A stretch of 64,000 nt of DNA from Sphingomonas piscis. GTDB lineage: Bacteria > Pseudomonadota > Alphaproteobacteria > Sphingomonadales > Sphingomonadaceae. The first letter of the stretch is position 1, and each line of letters begins with the position of its first letter. The stretch lies in assembly GCF_011300455.1 (NCBI RefSeq), contig NZ_CP049869.1, positions 2,383,501-2,447,500 on the forward strand. The letters run 5' to 3'. The notes below the pieces were generated by a model. It was not told the origin of the DNA and made no database searches. It worked only from the letters and a program-made list of their open reading frames with translations. Positions 36,475 through 45,950 of the stretch are shown here, piece after piece. The position numbers and the translations under genes were made by a program.

Positions 36475-37734
36475 CTATTCCGCCGCGATCCGCTCGCCGG
36501 TGTCGACCCGGATCGGCGCAAACAGCCGCTTGGGTTCGGTCAGCAGTACGATAACGAAGGCGACGACGGCACAGGCGGCGACCCCGATCAGGAAGGGCGT
36601 CGCGGTGCCGTCGAACGCCTGCCCGATGACCAGTCCGATCAGCGCGCCGCCGATCGTTCCGACCACTCCCTGGACGGACGAGGCGGTGCCGGCGATCGGC
36701 CCCATATGCTCCATCGCCAACGTGCCGAGGTTGGACGATGTGAAGGAGAAGAACATCATCGCCATGCCTTGAAGGACAACGAACGCGATCAGGCTCTCAT
36801 GTCCGGACAGCCCCAGCACGGCGTGCAGGGTCGTGACCACTGCGAAGCCCGCGGCGCCGAAATGGCCCACCCGCCTGAGCCCATGTTTTCCAACCACGCG
36901 GCTGTTCATCCACGATCCAAGCGCCATCGGCGCCGCAACAGCGGCGAACACCAGTCCGATATATTGGCCAGCTCCGAATGCGTCGAAGACGATCTGCTGG
37001 ACCGAGGCGATATAGGCGGTCAGCGACCCGAAGGTGACGGTGAGCGCAAGCGTGTAGCCGCGCGACTGCGGTTCGCGGATCGTCTCCCAGGCCGCACTTC
37101 CGATCTCCCGCCACGCGAGTGAGCGGCGGAATTCTGGGTGGAGCGTCTCGGGCAGCCGGATCCACGACCAGGCGAACATCAGCATGCCGTAACCCGCCAG
37201 CAGAAGAAAGATCGCCCGCCACGGTGCGAATAGCAGGATTGCCTGTCCCAGGTTGGGCGCGATCACCGGCACCAGCATGAACACCATGAAGACCAGGCTC
37301 ATGACACGGGCCATTTCTTCGCTTTCGAACAGGTCGCGTACCATAGCGATGACAAGCACCCGGGTAACCGCAGCCGATGCGCCCTGAAGCGCCCGCGCCG
37401 CGATCAGCAGTTCGAAGCTTTGCGCGACCCCGCACAGCAAGGCGAAGACCGAATAAAGGCCGATGCCGATGGCGAGCACCGGCTTGCGCCCGAAGCGGTC
37501 TGCTAGCGGTCCCCAGATCAGCTGGGTCGACCCGAACCCCAGCATGTAGAAGACGACCACCAGCTGCCGCTGATTCTCCGTCTCGATGCGAAGATCACGC
37601 CCGATCTCGGCGAGCGCCGGGATCATCGCGTCGATCGCCATGGCGTTGAGGGCCATGAGGCCGGCGAGCAGCGCGGTCAGTTCGCGGGCGCCGGGCTTCG
37701 GCCCAGCGCCTTGGGTGTGGTTGATGTGAAACAT
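36475..37734 (-). CDS. Major-facilitator drug exporter, Bcr/CflA type
   Basis: A 419-residue, 12-helix antiporter. The loop 2-3 motif reads GPLADRFGRKP, and the family-typical beginning is LNAMAIDAMIPALAEIGRDL. The match to Bcr/CflA (drug:H+ antiporter-1, bicyclomycin/sulfonamide efflux) rests on these patterns; the real substrate is unknown. It is convergent with recA and followed on its upstream side by the symporter gene on the same strand, with a 66-nt gap. Confidence 0.83.
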   Translation of the reverse strand: MFHINHTQGAGPKPGARELTALLAGLMALNAMAIDAMIPALAEIGRDLRIETENQRQLVVVFYMLGFGSTQLIWGPLADRFGRKPVLAIGIGLYSVFALLCGVAQSFELLIAARALQGASAAVTRVLVIAMVRDLFESEEMARVMSLVFMVFMLVPVIAPNLGQAILLFAPWRAIFLLLAGYGMLMFAWSWIRLPETLHPEFRRSLAWREIGSAAWETIREPQSRGYTLALTVTFGSLTAYIASVQQIVFDAFGAGQYIGLVFAAVAAPMALGSWMNSRVVGKHGLRRVGHFGAAGFAVVTTLHAVLGLSGHESLIAFVVLQGMAMMFFSFTSSNLGTLAMEHMGPIAGTASSVQGVVGTIGGALIGLVIGQAFDGTATPFLIGVAACAVVAFVIVLLTEPKRLFAPIRVDTGERIAAE

Positions 37735-37800
37735 TGGCTGCCTGCTGAAGGATCAGACCGCCCAACGCAACGCCGGGCGAGTAGTTCAGCTTGCGGAAGC

Positions 37801-39108
37801 TCAGGTTTCGGGGGGCGGCGGCGGCCGGTGCGCCGGCGCCCTGGGCGGGTCGATGTCCGCCGGTTCGATCGGGTCGAACGCGCCTTCCCACTTGGCGACC
37901 GCGCTCGCTGCCACCGCATTGCCGACGACATTGGTCGCCGACCGGCCCATATCGAGGAAATGGTCGATAGCGAGGATGATCAGGATTCCGGCCTCGGGAA
38001 TGTTGAATTGCGCAAGGGTTGCCGTGATCACTACCAGGCTCGCCCGCGGCACGCCGGCGATGCCTTTGGACGTGATCATCAGGGTTAGCAGCATGGCGAT
38101 CTGAGTGCCGATCGACAGATCGATGCCATAGGCCTGGGCGATGAAGATGGACGCGAACGTCATGTACATCATCGACCCGTCGAGGTTGAACGAATAGCCC
38201 AACGGCAGGACGAAGCTGGCGATCCGCGGCGGGACGCCGAAGCGGTCGAGGGCCTCAAGCGTGCGCGGATAAGCGGCCTCGCTCGACGCGGTCGAAAAAG
38301 CGAGCACGATCGGGTCGCGAATGTAGCGCACCAGCAAGCCGGCGCGGCTACCGAGGAGAAGGAAACAGGCACCGATCAGCACCAGCCACAGGATGATCAG
38401 GCCCGCGTAGAAGCTGCCCATGAAATAGCCGTAGGTGGCAAGGATCGCGATACCGCGCTCGGCAATGGTCGAGGTCACCGCCGCGAACACCGCGACGGGG
38501 GCAAAGCGCATCACGTAATCGGTGACGACCAGCATCACCTTCACCAGAGCCTCAAGCGCCCGCACGAGTGGACGGGCGGGCTCGCCGACGGCGGTGATGG
38601 CGACGCCGAGGAACAGCGAGAAAACAACGATCTGGAGGATGTCGTTGCTCGCCATTGCCCCGATCATCGACTCTGGGAAAATGTGCGCGACGAACTTGGC
38701 GAAGTCGAAACCCGACCGGTCGACCCCGCTCGCCGCATCGGCAGGGGGTAACGGCAGTTCCAGCGCGCTTCCCGGCTGAAGCAGGTTCACCAGCACCATG
38801 CCCAATGTAAGGGAAACGAGGCTCGCGGTTACGAACCAGCCGAAAGCCTTGGCGCCGACCCGGCCGAGCGCCGCCGTATCGCCCATGTGGGCGATGCCGA
38901 CCACCAGGGTCGAAACTACGAGCGGCGCGATGATCATCTTGATGAGGTGGAGGAAGACGGTGGTCAGCACCTTGAGATAGCCGGCGATGGTCGCCAGCTG
39001 CGCCTTGCCTTCGAGCGTCGTGTCGCCGATCGTGACGTTCAGCGTCCAGCCGACGATCACGCCGAGCAGCAACGCGAACAAAATGTAGCGAGTGAGCTTT
39101 TTCGCCAC
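37801..39108 (-). CDS. Dicarboxylate/amino acid:cation symporter (DAACS family)
   Basis: A 435-residue inner-membrane symporter of the GltP/DctA fold. Signatures include TAPLVVSTL-like IIAPLVVSTLVVGIAHMG, the serine-rich hairpin STASSEAAYPRTLE, SFNLDGSMMYM and the C-terminal NVVGNAVAASAVAKWEG. It imports glutamate/aspartate or C4-dicarboxylates with Na+ or H+; the sequence alone does not separate these. The tail is Pro-rich (PPRAPAHRPPPPPET). ATG 39108. Confidence 0.88.
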   Translation of the reverse strand: MAKKLTRYILFALLLGVIVGWTLNVTIGDTTLEGKAQLATIAGYLKVLTTVFLHLIKMIIAPLVVSTLVVGIAHMGDTAALGRVGAKAFGWFVTASLVSLTLGMVLVNLLQPGSALELPLPPADAASGVDRSGFDFAKFVAHIFPESMIGAMASNDILQIVVFSLFLGVAITAVGEPARPLVRALEALVKVMLVVTDYVMRFAPVAVFAAVTSTIAERGIAILATYGYFMGSFYAGLIILWLVLIGACFLLLGSRAGLLVRYIRDPIVLAFSTASSEAAYPRTLEALDRFGVPPRIASFVLPLGYSFNLDGSMMYMTFASIFIAQAYGIDLSIGTQIAMLLTLMITSKGIAGVPRASLVVITATLAQFNIPEAGILIILAIDHFLDMGRSATNVVGNAVAASAVAKWEGAFDPIEPADIDPPRAPAHRPPPPPET

Positions 39109-39202
39109 GCCGGCGCTCTCCTTTATGGTTGCGCCGACACAAGCTGGTCAGAACGGCAAGGTCAAGGTTCACACCGCCTGCACTCGCGGCTACGGCGCCG
39201 CA

Positions 39203-40012
39203 ATGACCGACAGCTTTCTTGAGAACATGCCCGACCGCTACCGTTTGATCCTGTGCGACCTTTGGGGCTGCGTCCACGACGGCGTGAACCTCTACCCAGG
39301 CGCGGCGGCGCGGCTGCTGCGGTGGAAGGCGGAAGGACGCTGCGTCGTCCTCATCACCAATGCGCCGCGCACCGCCGAATATGTGCAGCGGCAGGTCAGC
39401 GAGATTGGCCTTCCGCGCGGCGCCTGGGATGCAATCACCACCGGCGGTGAAGCGGGTGTCGATGCACTGACAGTGCTCGGCGAGCCGGTCGGTTTTCTCG
39501 GGACGCCGATGGACCGCGGTGTATTGGAAGAGCGCGGGATCGAGATCGCGAATGACTGCTTTCGCCACCTCGCTTGTACCGGGCTCGCCCCGGACCGCAT
39601 GGCTGTCGATTTATATGATGCAGACCTGCGGCGCTGGGCCGCCGATGGCGTCGTAATGCACTGCCTCAACCCTGACCGCGTCGTCGTTCGGGGTGGCATC
39701 CTGGAGCTTTGCGCAGGCTCGCTTGCCGACGCGTACACGGCGGTCGGCGGCAAGGTCGAATGGTATGGCAAGCCGTACCCGGCCATCTACGACCATGCGC
39801 TGAAGCTTGGCGGCAACCCGCCCAAGGAGCAGGTGCTTGCCGTAGGGGACGGGCTGCAGACCGACGTGCTGGGTGCCGCGAGGGCGGGGCTCGACTGCCT
39901 GTTCGTGGAGGGCGGTATAGGCGCCGGCGAGCCGTTCCCGGCGGATTTTGCGGCGCAAAATGGCCTTGGCGACTGGAAGCCAGTCGCAACTGTTCCCTCG
40001 CTGGCGGGCTAA
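39203..40012 (+). CDS. TIGR01459-type HAD-superfamily hydrolase
   Basis: A 269-residue haloacid-dehalogenase-like phosphatase. Motif I is LCDLWGCVHDG, where the second Asp of the usual DxD is replaced by Trp-Gly. Motif II is LITNAPRT, with a C2-type cap, and motif III/IV is VGDGLQTDVLGAARAGLDCLFV. The arrangement matches the TIGR01459 subgroup related to NagD, common in alphaproteobacteria. The changed motif I may alter or weaken catalysis. The start 39203 is chosen over 39092, which would overlap the divergent symporter. Confidence 0.82.
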   Translation: MTDSFLENMPDRYRLILCDLWGCVHDGVNLYPGAAARLLRWKAEGRCVVLITNAPRTAEYVQRQVSEIGLPRGAWDAITTGGEAGVDALTVLGEPVGFLGTPMDRGVLEERGIEIANDCFRHLACTGLAPDRMAVDLYDADLRRWAADGVVMHCLNPDRVVVRGGILELCAGSLADAYTAVGGKVEWYGKPYPAIYDHALKLGGNPPKEQVLAVGDGLQTDVLGAARAGLDCLFVEGGIGAGEPFPADFAAQNGLGDWKPVATVPSLAG

Positions 40013-40052
40013 GCTTCCCGGAACGCCCATGCGCTTCGCCCATTGAAGCGGC

Positions 40053-41330
40053 ATGGACATGCCCAGTACGCGTACCATCGCCCAAAGCGCCGCCGACCGC
40101 GGTCGCCATGCCGACAGCCCGTGGCAAATGCCTCTTTCCGCCTGGAAGGAAGTCGCGGTCCGGACCTGGGGTGAATCGTCCAAGGACAATGTCGGCCTGG
40201 TCGCCGCCGGCGTAGCCTTCTACGGCTTCCTCGCCCTGGTGCCTTTGCTCGGCGCCATCGTTCTGACCTACGGCCTGGTGGCGAGCCCGCGAAGCGTGCT
40301 GGAGCATGTGCAGGGTCTGACCCAGGCGATGCCCGCGGACGTCGCCAAGATTGTCGGCGAGCAGTTGCTAAATGTGGTCCAGACGTCCGGCGGCAAGAAG
40401 GGCCTGGGGCTGATTGCCGCGCTGGCCGTCGCTCTCTGGGGCGCCCGGAACGCGATGGGATCGATCGTTACCGCCCTCAACATCGCCTATGAGGAAGAGG
40501 AAAAGCGCGGCTTTTTGAAGGTCACCTTGATTTCGCTGGTCATGACCGTCTGCGCCGTCTTGGTGGCGCTGCTGGCCATCGTCGCGACGACCGTCCTGGG
40601 CGCTCTCGAAGATCTCCTCCCAAGTTTAGGGATGGTGGGCATCATCTTGTCGAAGGGGATCTCCTACGTCGTCCTGCTCGGGGCGGCGGCAGCGGCCATT
40701 GCGACCCTTTACCGCTACGGGCCATCGCGCGACAACGCCAGGTGGACCTGGATTACGCCTGGGTCGCTGTTCGCCGCCATCGCTTGGCTGGCGCTGACGC
40801 TCGGCTTCGGTTTCTACGTCACCAACTTCGGAAGTTACGACAAGACCTATGGGTCCCTGGGTGCCGTGGTCGTGCTCCTGACCTGGCTCTACCTGTCCAG
40901 CTATGTGCTGCTGTTCGGGGCCGAGCTGAACTCGGAGCTGGAGCACCAGACGGCCAAGGACACGACTGCCGGCGCGGACAAGCCGCTCGGCTCCCGCGGT
41001 GCCTGGTCCGCCGACCATGTCGCATCGGGGCCGGAAAGTGCCGATCAGGCGAAGCCCGCCGCAGGTGAGAAGGGCGCCGATTCGTCACGTCCAAATACGG
41101 CGCCAATTGCCGCTCCCTCTACGAGTGAACCCGCCGAGCACCCCTATCTTGCGTCGCGCGTGACATCCCGCGCTTCGGGGCTCGTCGGTGCGCATAAGAT
41201 CGGCATGGTGTCCTCCATCCTGTCGACCGTCGGACTTGGGTTGATGCGCAGGCGCGGCAGCGAATTGGCCGGGGCTGCCATCCTTGCGGCGGCTGCCGGT
41301 CTGGCCCTCGCCCGGCGCGAGGACGGTTGA
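40053..41330 (+). CDS. YihY/virulence-factor BrkB family membrane protein (copy 1)
   Basis: A 425-residue membrane protein with six helices and family motifs: DNVGLVAAGVAFYGFLALVPLLGAIVLTYGL near the N-terminus, LYRYGPSRDNARWTWITPGSLFA, and YGSLGAVVVLLTWLYLSSYVLLFGAELNSELEHQT. It has a 120-residue tail with a polar linker and a final hydrophobic stretch (GAAILAAAAGLALARREDG). The biochemical role of the family is unsettled. Copy 2 follows 5 nt later. Confidence 0.87.
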   Translation: MDMPSTRTIAQSAADRGRHADSPWQMPLSAWKEVAVRTWGESSKDNVGLVAAGVAFYGFLALVPLLGAIVLTYGLVASPRSVLEHVQGLTQAMPADVAKIVGEQLLNVVQTSGGKKGLGLIAALAVALWGARNAMGSIVTALNIAYEEEEKRGFLKVTLISLVMTVCAVLVALLAIVATTVLGALEDLLPSLGMVGIILSKGISYVVLLGAAAAAIATLYRYGPSRDNARWTWITPGSLFAAIAWLALTLGFGFYVTNFGSYDKTYGSLGAVVVLLTWLYLSSYVLLFGAELNSELEHQTAKDTTAGADKPLGSRGAWSADHVASGPESADQAKPAAGEKGADSSRPNTAPIAAPSTSEPAEHPYLASRVTSRASGLVGAHKIGMVSSILSTVGLGLMRRRGSELAGAAILAAAAGLALARREDG

Positions 41331-41335
41331 GGCCA

Positions 41336-42382
41336 ATGACCAACGGTCATTTTGCGACATCCCCGTGGCAGATGCCTTCCGCCGCTTGGAAGGACATCGC
41401 CAAGCGTACCTGGCAGCGAACGTGGGACGACAATGTCGCGCTCGTCGCGGCGGGCGTCGCCTTTTACGGCTTCTTCGCCCTCGTTTCGCTGATCGGCATC
41501 ATTGTCCTCGCTTATGGTCTGGTGGCCGAGCCGAGGACCGTCGTCGATCATGTGCGGGCCATGACGGCCGTCCTTCCGACGGATGTCGCGCTGATCATTG
41601 GCGAGCAGGCGCTGAATGCCGTCAAGACGTCGGAGGGCGCGAAGGGGGCAGGGCTGATCGTCGCGCTGCTCGCCGCTTTGTACGGCGGCACCAACGGCTC
41701 CGCGGCGCTGATCACGGCGCTCAACATTGCTTATGAGGAGAAGGAGAAAAGATCGCTTCTGCGCTTCTACCTTCTTGCCGTGCTGATGACGCTGTCGGCG
41801 GTTGTGGTAACGCTTGCCGCCATTGCCGCGACGGCCGCGATCGCCACCATCAGCGTCCGGTTCGGCGCCGGGCTGCTGCCGCTCGCAGCCAAAGCCATCG
41901 CTTACATTCTCCTTCTGCTGGTCGCGGCCGGCCTGATTTCCGCTCTCTACCGCTACGCGCCCTCGCGAGAGCGAGCCAAGTGGGTCTGGATCACTCCGGG
42001 ATGCGTGTTCGCGGCGGCCGTATGGCTGCTGCTGACGGTGCTGTTCGGTTTCTACGTCTCCAACCTTACAAACTTTAGCGCGACCTACGGGTCACTGGGC
42101 GCGTTGGCCGCATTCCAGACATGGCTTTACCTGTCGGCTTATGTGCTGGTCATGGGCGCCGAGTTGAACAGCGAGATCGAACATCAGACCGCAAGGGACA
42201 GCACGACCGGGCCGGAGCAGCCACTGGGCCAGCGCGGCGCCTGGGCGGCGGACAACGTTGCAACCAGCGACGAGGTCGAGGATCGGCCTGAGGAGGCGCG
42301 GGAAGGGGAAAAGCTGACCCAGGCGTCCGCCACCGTGGCGGACCGGGACAGCCTCACCGATACGACGGAGGCAAAGCCTTAG
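41336..42382 (+). CDS. YihY/virulence-factor BrkB family membrane protein (copy 2)
   Basis: A 348-residue paralogue of the preceding protein with the same six-helix plan and motifs (DNVALVAAGVAFYGFFALVSLIGIIVLAYGL, LYRYAPSRERAKWVWITPG, YGSLGALAAFQTWLYLSAYVLVMGAELNSEIEHQT). It lacks the C-terminal hydrophobic extension of copy 1. The pair looks like an old tandem duplication. ATG 41336 is 5 nt after the first stop. Its stop overlaps the convergent rpoH stop by 3 nt. Confidence 0.87.
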   Translation: MTNGHFATSPWQMPSAAWKDIAKRTWQRTWDDNVALVAAGVAFYGFFALVSLIGIIVLAYGLVAEPRTVVDHVRAMTAVLPTDVALIIGEQALNAVKTSEGAKGAGLIVALLAALYGGTNGSAALITALNIAYEEKEKRSLLRFYLLAVLMTLSAVVVTLAAIAATAAIATISVRFGAGLLPLAAKAIAYILLLLVAAGLISALYRYAPSRERAKWVWITPGCVFAAAVWLLLTVLFGFYVSNLTNFSATYGSLGALAAFQTWLYLSAYVLVMGAELNSEIEHQTARDSTTGPEQPLGQRGAWAADNVATSDEVEDRPEEAREGEKLTQASATVADRDSLTDTTEAKP

Positions 42383-43284
42383 GCGGCGAGCAGATGCTTG
42401 TCGTTCGCCAGGCGGAGCAGCGCCGACTGCAGCTTCTCGAATGCACGCACCTCGATCTGGCGGATGCGTTCGCGGCTGACGTCGTAGACCTGGCTCAGTT
42501 CCTCGAGCGTCTTCGGATCGTCCGAAAGCCGTCGCTCCATCAGGATGTTGCGCTCGCGGTCGTTCAGCGAGTTCATCGCTTCCATGAGGAGGTCGTGGCG
42601 AACGCGCCCTTCCTCATCCTCGGCGAGCCGCTCGTCCTGAAGCGGGCCGTTGTCGACCAGAAAGTCCTGCCATTGGCCTTCGCCGCCCTCGTCGCCCTTC
42701 AGCGGGGCGTTGAGAGACGTGTCGCCGCCATGACCCATGCGGCGGTTCATAGAGACCACTTCCTCCTCGGTCACGCCGAGGTCGGTGGCGATCTTCGCAA
42801 CGTCCGCGGGCTTGAGGTCGCCCTCTTCGAACGCGTCGATCTGGTTCTTCATCCGACGCAGGTTGAAGAATAGCTTCTTCTGCGCGGCGGTGGTGCCCAT
42901 CTTCACTAGGGACCAGCTGCGCAGGATGAATTCCTGAATGGAGGCACGGATCCACCACATGGCGTAGGTGGCGAGGCGGAAGCCCCGGTCCGGCTCGAAC
43001 TTCTTCACGCCCTGCATCAGGCCGATATTGCCTTCGCTGATCAGCTCGCTGACCGGCAGGCCGTAGCCGCGGTAACCCATGGCAATCTTGGCGACCAGGC
43101 GAAGGTGCGAGTTGACGAGCTTGGCGGCCGCTTCCGTGTCGCCATGCTCCCGCCACGCCTTGGCGAGCATGAACTCTTCCTCCGGCGCGAGAATGGGAAA
43201 CTTCTTGATCTCGCTGAGGTAGCGATTGAGTCCGGCTTCCCCGCCGGATGCGGGGATGGAGACGATGCCCTTTTGCTGTGCCAT
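42379..43284 (-). CDS. rpoH: RNA polymerase heat-shock sigma factor RpoH
   Basis: Sigma-32-type factor of 301 residues. Region 2 reads LVNSHLRLVAKIAMGYRGYGLPVSELISEGNIGLMQGVKKFEPDRGFRLATYAMWWIRASIQE. It is followed by the RpoH box QKKLFFNLRR, which separates it from RpoD and RpoS. Region 4.2 has TLEELSQVYDVSRERIRQIEVRAFEKL. It directs transcription of chaperone and protease genes, plausibly including clpP here. A GGGAGAA site lies 12-13 nt before ATG 43284. rluD lies 59 nt upstream on the same strand. Confidence 0.96.
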   Translation of the reverse strand: MAQQKGIVSIPASGGEAGLNRYLSEIKKFPILAPEEEFMLAKAWREHGDTEAAAKLVNSHLRLVAKIAMGYRGYGLPVSELISEGNIGLMQGVKKFEPDRGFRLATYAMWWIRASIQEFILRSWSLVKMGTTAAQKKLFFNLRRMKNQIDAFEEGDLKPADVAKIATDLGVTEEEVVSMNRRMGHGGDTSLNAPLKGDEGGEGQWQDFLVDNGPLQDERLAEDEEGRVRHDLLMEAMNSLNDRERNILMERRLSDDPKTLEELSQVYDVSRERIRQIEVRAFEKLQSALLRLANDKHLLAA

Positions 43285-43343
43285 GGTAGTTCGTCTTTCT
43301 CCCTGAGGGCCGGGCGCTGTGTCACGCCCTAGCCAGTCAAATC

Positions 43344-44276
43344 CTATACACCAAGTGCGCTGAACAGTTCCTGCATGTCCGACGGCATGCGCGAAGTGAA
43401 CGACAGTCTGTTCTTCGTTACGGGATGAACAAAGCCAAGGACCGCAGCATGAAGGGCCTGACGTTCAAAGTTGAGATCCCGTAACAAGTCGCGATGAGAC
43501 TTTGAAGCGCGACCATAAACCGGATCGCCGAGCAACGGATGGCCGATCGACGCCATGTGGACCCGAACCTGGTGAGTTCGGCCGGTCTCCAACCTGCACT
43601 CCACCAGCGCCGAATCGCGAAGCGGCTGCTTGCGGGTCCAGTGGGTTACCGCACGCTTGCCGCGTCCTTCGGGGACAACCGCGATTTTCTTGCGGTTGGC
43701 CGAGGACCGCGCGAGCGACGCATCAACGGTGCCTTCGCCGGTCTTCGGCACGCCGGAGACGATCGCCAGGTAGCGCCGATCGATGCTGTGCGCCGCGAAT
43801 TGCTTCGCCAGCCCTTCGTGCGCCACATCGGTCTTGGCGACTACCAGCAGGCCGGACGTGTCCTTGTCGATGCGGTGGACGATCCCAGGCCGAGCCACGC
43901 CGCCGATGCCCGAGAGGCTGCCGCCGCAATGGTGAAGCAAGGCGTTGACCAGGGTACCGTCGAAATTGCCGGCAGCGGGATGGACGACCAGCCCGGCAGG
44001 CTTGTCCACGACCAGCAGATGCTCGTCCTCGAACGCGATCGCCAGCGGAATGTCCTGCGCTTCGTTATGCGCCGGCTTGGGCTCCGGCACGGCCAGCGTA
44101 AAGGCTTCGTCGCCGCGGACCTTGAAGGCCGGGTCGCGAACAGGCGCTTCGCCTAGCGCCAATGCGCCCGACTTGATGAGCGTCTTGAGCCGTTCACGTG
44201 AAAGCGTCGGCACCGCCTCGGCAACGGCACGGTCGAGCCGCCAGCCGGCATGTTCGGCACCAAGCCGCACGTCCAC
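43344..44276 (-). CDS. rluD: 23S rRNA pseudouridine synthase RluD
   Basis: A 310-residue pseudouridine synthase that modifies helix 69 of 23S rRNA. An S4-like domain is at the N-terminus (GWRLDRAVAEAVPTLSRERLKTLIKSGALALGE). The catalytic Asp is in HRIDKDTSGLLVVAKT, and a later motif is LETGRTHQVRVHMASIGHPLLGDPVYG. The frame stays open far upstream (to 45653) over the antisense oxidoreductase gene. GTG 44276 is chosen because the conserved protein begins there and GGGGG precedes it. No nearer ATG is in frame. Confidence 0.92.
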   Translation of the reverse strand: MDVRLGAEHAGWRLDRAVAEAVPTLSRERLKTLIKSGALALGEAPVRDPAFKVRGDEAFTLAVPEPKPAHNEAQDIPLAIAFEDEHLLVVDKPAGLVVHPAAGNFDGTLVNALLHHCGGSLSGIGGVARPGIVHRIDKDTSGLLVVAKTDVAHEGLAKQFAAHSIDRRYLAIVSGVPKTGEGTVDASLARSSANRKKIAVVPEGRGKRAVTHWTRKQPLRDSALVECRLETGRTHQVRVHMASIGHPLLGDPVYGRASKSHRDLLRDLNFERQALHAAVLGFVHPVTKNRLSFTSRMPSDMQELFSALGV

Positions 44277-44414
44277 GATCTGATGCCCCCGGCCATAGAT
44301 CGAAGAATGTGGTGATGCGGACCGAAAGTTCAATGATCCCGCCTTGGCAGCCCTTGCGGACGGCGGTTTTCCGGCTACCAATCGCCGAAAGAGATTAAGG
44401 GGAGAGGACCCACC

Positions 44415-45746
44415 ATGACCGACAGCTTTGACCGCCGCGCCGTTCTGGCGGGTGGATTTGCCGCATCCGCCGCCGCTCTGGCGCCACTCGATGCCGCTTT
44501 CGCTCAGCGCCGCCGCCGCAAAGCATCGGCAAACGACAAGGTCCAGGTCGGTCTGATCGGCTGCAACGGCATGGGCTGGGCGAACCTTACCGCGATGGTG
44601 AAGGGCGCCGATGTCGAGCCGGTCGGTCTGTGCGACGTCGACGCCAGCGTGCTCAGCAAGCGCGGCGCGGAGTTTCAGACCGCCGCGGGCAAGGCCCCGA
44701 AGATTTACGACGATTATCGCCGCATGCTCGACGACCAGGATATCGATGCAGTCATCATCGGAACGCCCGACCATTGGCACGCGCTGATGCTGACCGACGC
44801 CATGTCGGCGGGCAAGGACGCCTATTGCGAAAAGCCGCTGGGCAATTCCATCGCGGAATGCCGGGCCATGGTTGCGGCCAAGCAGCGCCACAACCGCGTC
44901 GTCCAGGTCGGCCAATGGCAGCGCAGCAACCAACATTGGGGCGACGCCATCGCCCACGTCCAGTCCGGCTCCATCGGCCGAGTCCGCAAGGTCAAGGCCT
45001 GGGCTTACCAGGGCTGGATGAAGAATATCCCGCCCAAGCCCGACGAGCCGGTGCCGGCCGGCGTCAATTATGACCGTTGGCTCGGCCCGGCGCCGGCGCG
45101 GCCGTTCAACCCCAACCGCTACCATTTCAACTGGCGCTGGTACTGGGATTATGCCGGCGGGCTGATGACCGACTGGGGTGTCCACCTGATCGACATCGCC
45201 CTGCTCGGCATGCGGGCGGAATCGCCGCGCTCGATCAGCTCGCTGGGCGGTGCTTTCGGTTACGCCGATTCCGCGATGGAAACGCCGGACACACAGACCG
45301 CCATCTACGACTTCGGCGACTATTCGATTGAGTGGGAACATGCCGTCGGGATCAGCAAGGGGCCCTACGGCGGGAACGATCATGGCGTTGCCTTCGTCGG
45401 CGAGCTTGGAACGGTGGTGGTCGACCGCGGCAAATGGTGGACCATCCCCGAGGTGGACGACGGCAAGCAGCTCAGCCCCGAAGTGCCGGTAACGCGGGTC
45501 AGCGACAATGGCCTGGAAAAGCACACCGCCGACTTCATCGCGTGCGTCAAGGACCGGTCGAAGACGCCGGCCTGTTCGATCGAGTCCGCGGCGACCACCG
45601 CGATCGTCTGCCAGATGGGCAACATCGCCTATCGCACCGGCCGCAAGGTTCATTGGGACGGTGCGTCGGGCCGGTTCACCAACGACCAGGTCGCCAACGC
45701 GCTGATGACCAAGGCTTATCGGGCGCCCTACCGCTTTCCGGCCTAG
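44415..45746 (+). CDS. Gfo/Idh/MocA-family oxidoreductase with Tat-like signal
   Basis: A 443-residue NAD(P)-dependent enzyme exported in folded form, judging by a twin-arginine-like start (FDRRAVLAGGFAASAAALAPLDAAFA). The Rossmann motif is GLIGCNGMGWAN, the catalytic-region motif is CEKPLGNS, and the segment PDHWHALMLTDAMSAGKDAYCEKP is typical. Periplasmic members act on sugars or glycosides, sometimes with tightly bound cofactor. The substrate is unknown. It lies near, but separate from, the carbohydrate locus. GGGGAGAGG precedes the start. Confidence 0.85.
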   Translation: MTDSFDRRAVLAGGFAASAAALAPLDAAFAQRRRRKASANDKVQVGLIGCNGMGWANLTAMVKGADVEPVGLCDVDASVLSKRGAEFQTAAGKAPKIYDDYRRMLDDQDIDAVIIGTPDHWHALMLTDAMSAGKDAYCEKPLGNSIAECRAMVAAKQRHNRVVQVGQWQRSNQHWGDAIAHVQSGSIGRVRKVKAWAYQGWMKNIPPKPDEPVPAGVNYDRWLGPAPARPFNPNRYHFNWRWYWDYAGGLMTDWGVHLIDIALLGMRAESPRSISSLGGAFGYADSAMETPDTQTAIYDFGDYSIEWEHAVGISKGPYGGNDHGVAFVGELGTVVVDRGKWWTIPEVDDGKQLSPEVPVTRVSDNGLEKHTADFIACVKDRSKTPACSIESAATTAIVCQMGNIAYRTGRKVHWDGASGRFTNDQVANALMTKAYRAPYRFPA

Positions 45747-45761
45747 GGCGTCCGCGCCTCC

Positions 45762-45950
45762 TTACCAGATACGGGTGGCGGCGATCTGACGGCGGCCGGC
45801 GAGGATGATCAGCTCGTCGGCCACTTCTTCGGGTGAGCGGGAGATCGATCGGCCGGTCGAGGGCGACAGGCGGCTGAGGTCCCGAGCGCCACGGCGCGGG
45901 TCGGCCGACACCCACTGGCGGATCGTGGATTCCATCAATTCCTGCGTCAT
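45762..45950 (-). CDS. Small hypothetical protein
   Basis: A 62-residue soluble, Arg/Ser-rich protein (MTQELMESTIRQWVSADPRRGARDLSRLS ...). GGGAGCA lies 8 nt before ATG 45950, supporting translation. It is convergent with the oxidoreductase (15-nt gap). No family is recognised. Confidence 0.5.
   Translation of the reverse strand: MTQELMESTIRQWVSADPRRGARDLSRLSPSTGRSISRSPEEVADELIILAGRRQIAATRIW

Noticed and set aside
44277..45653. Upstream extension of the rluD frame
   Set aside because: This open stretch is antisense to the Gfo/Idh/MocA gene; conserved RluD sequence begins only at about 44276.
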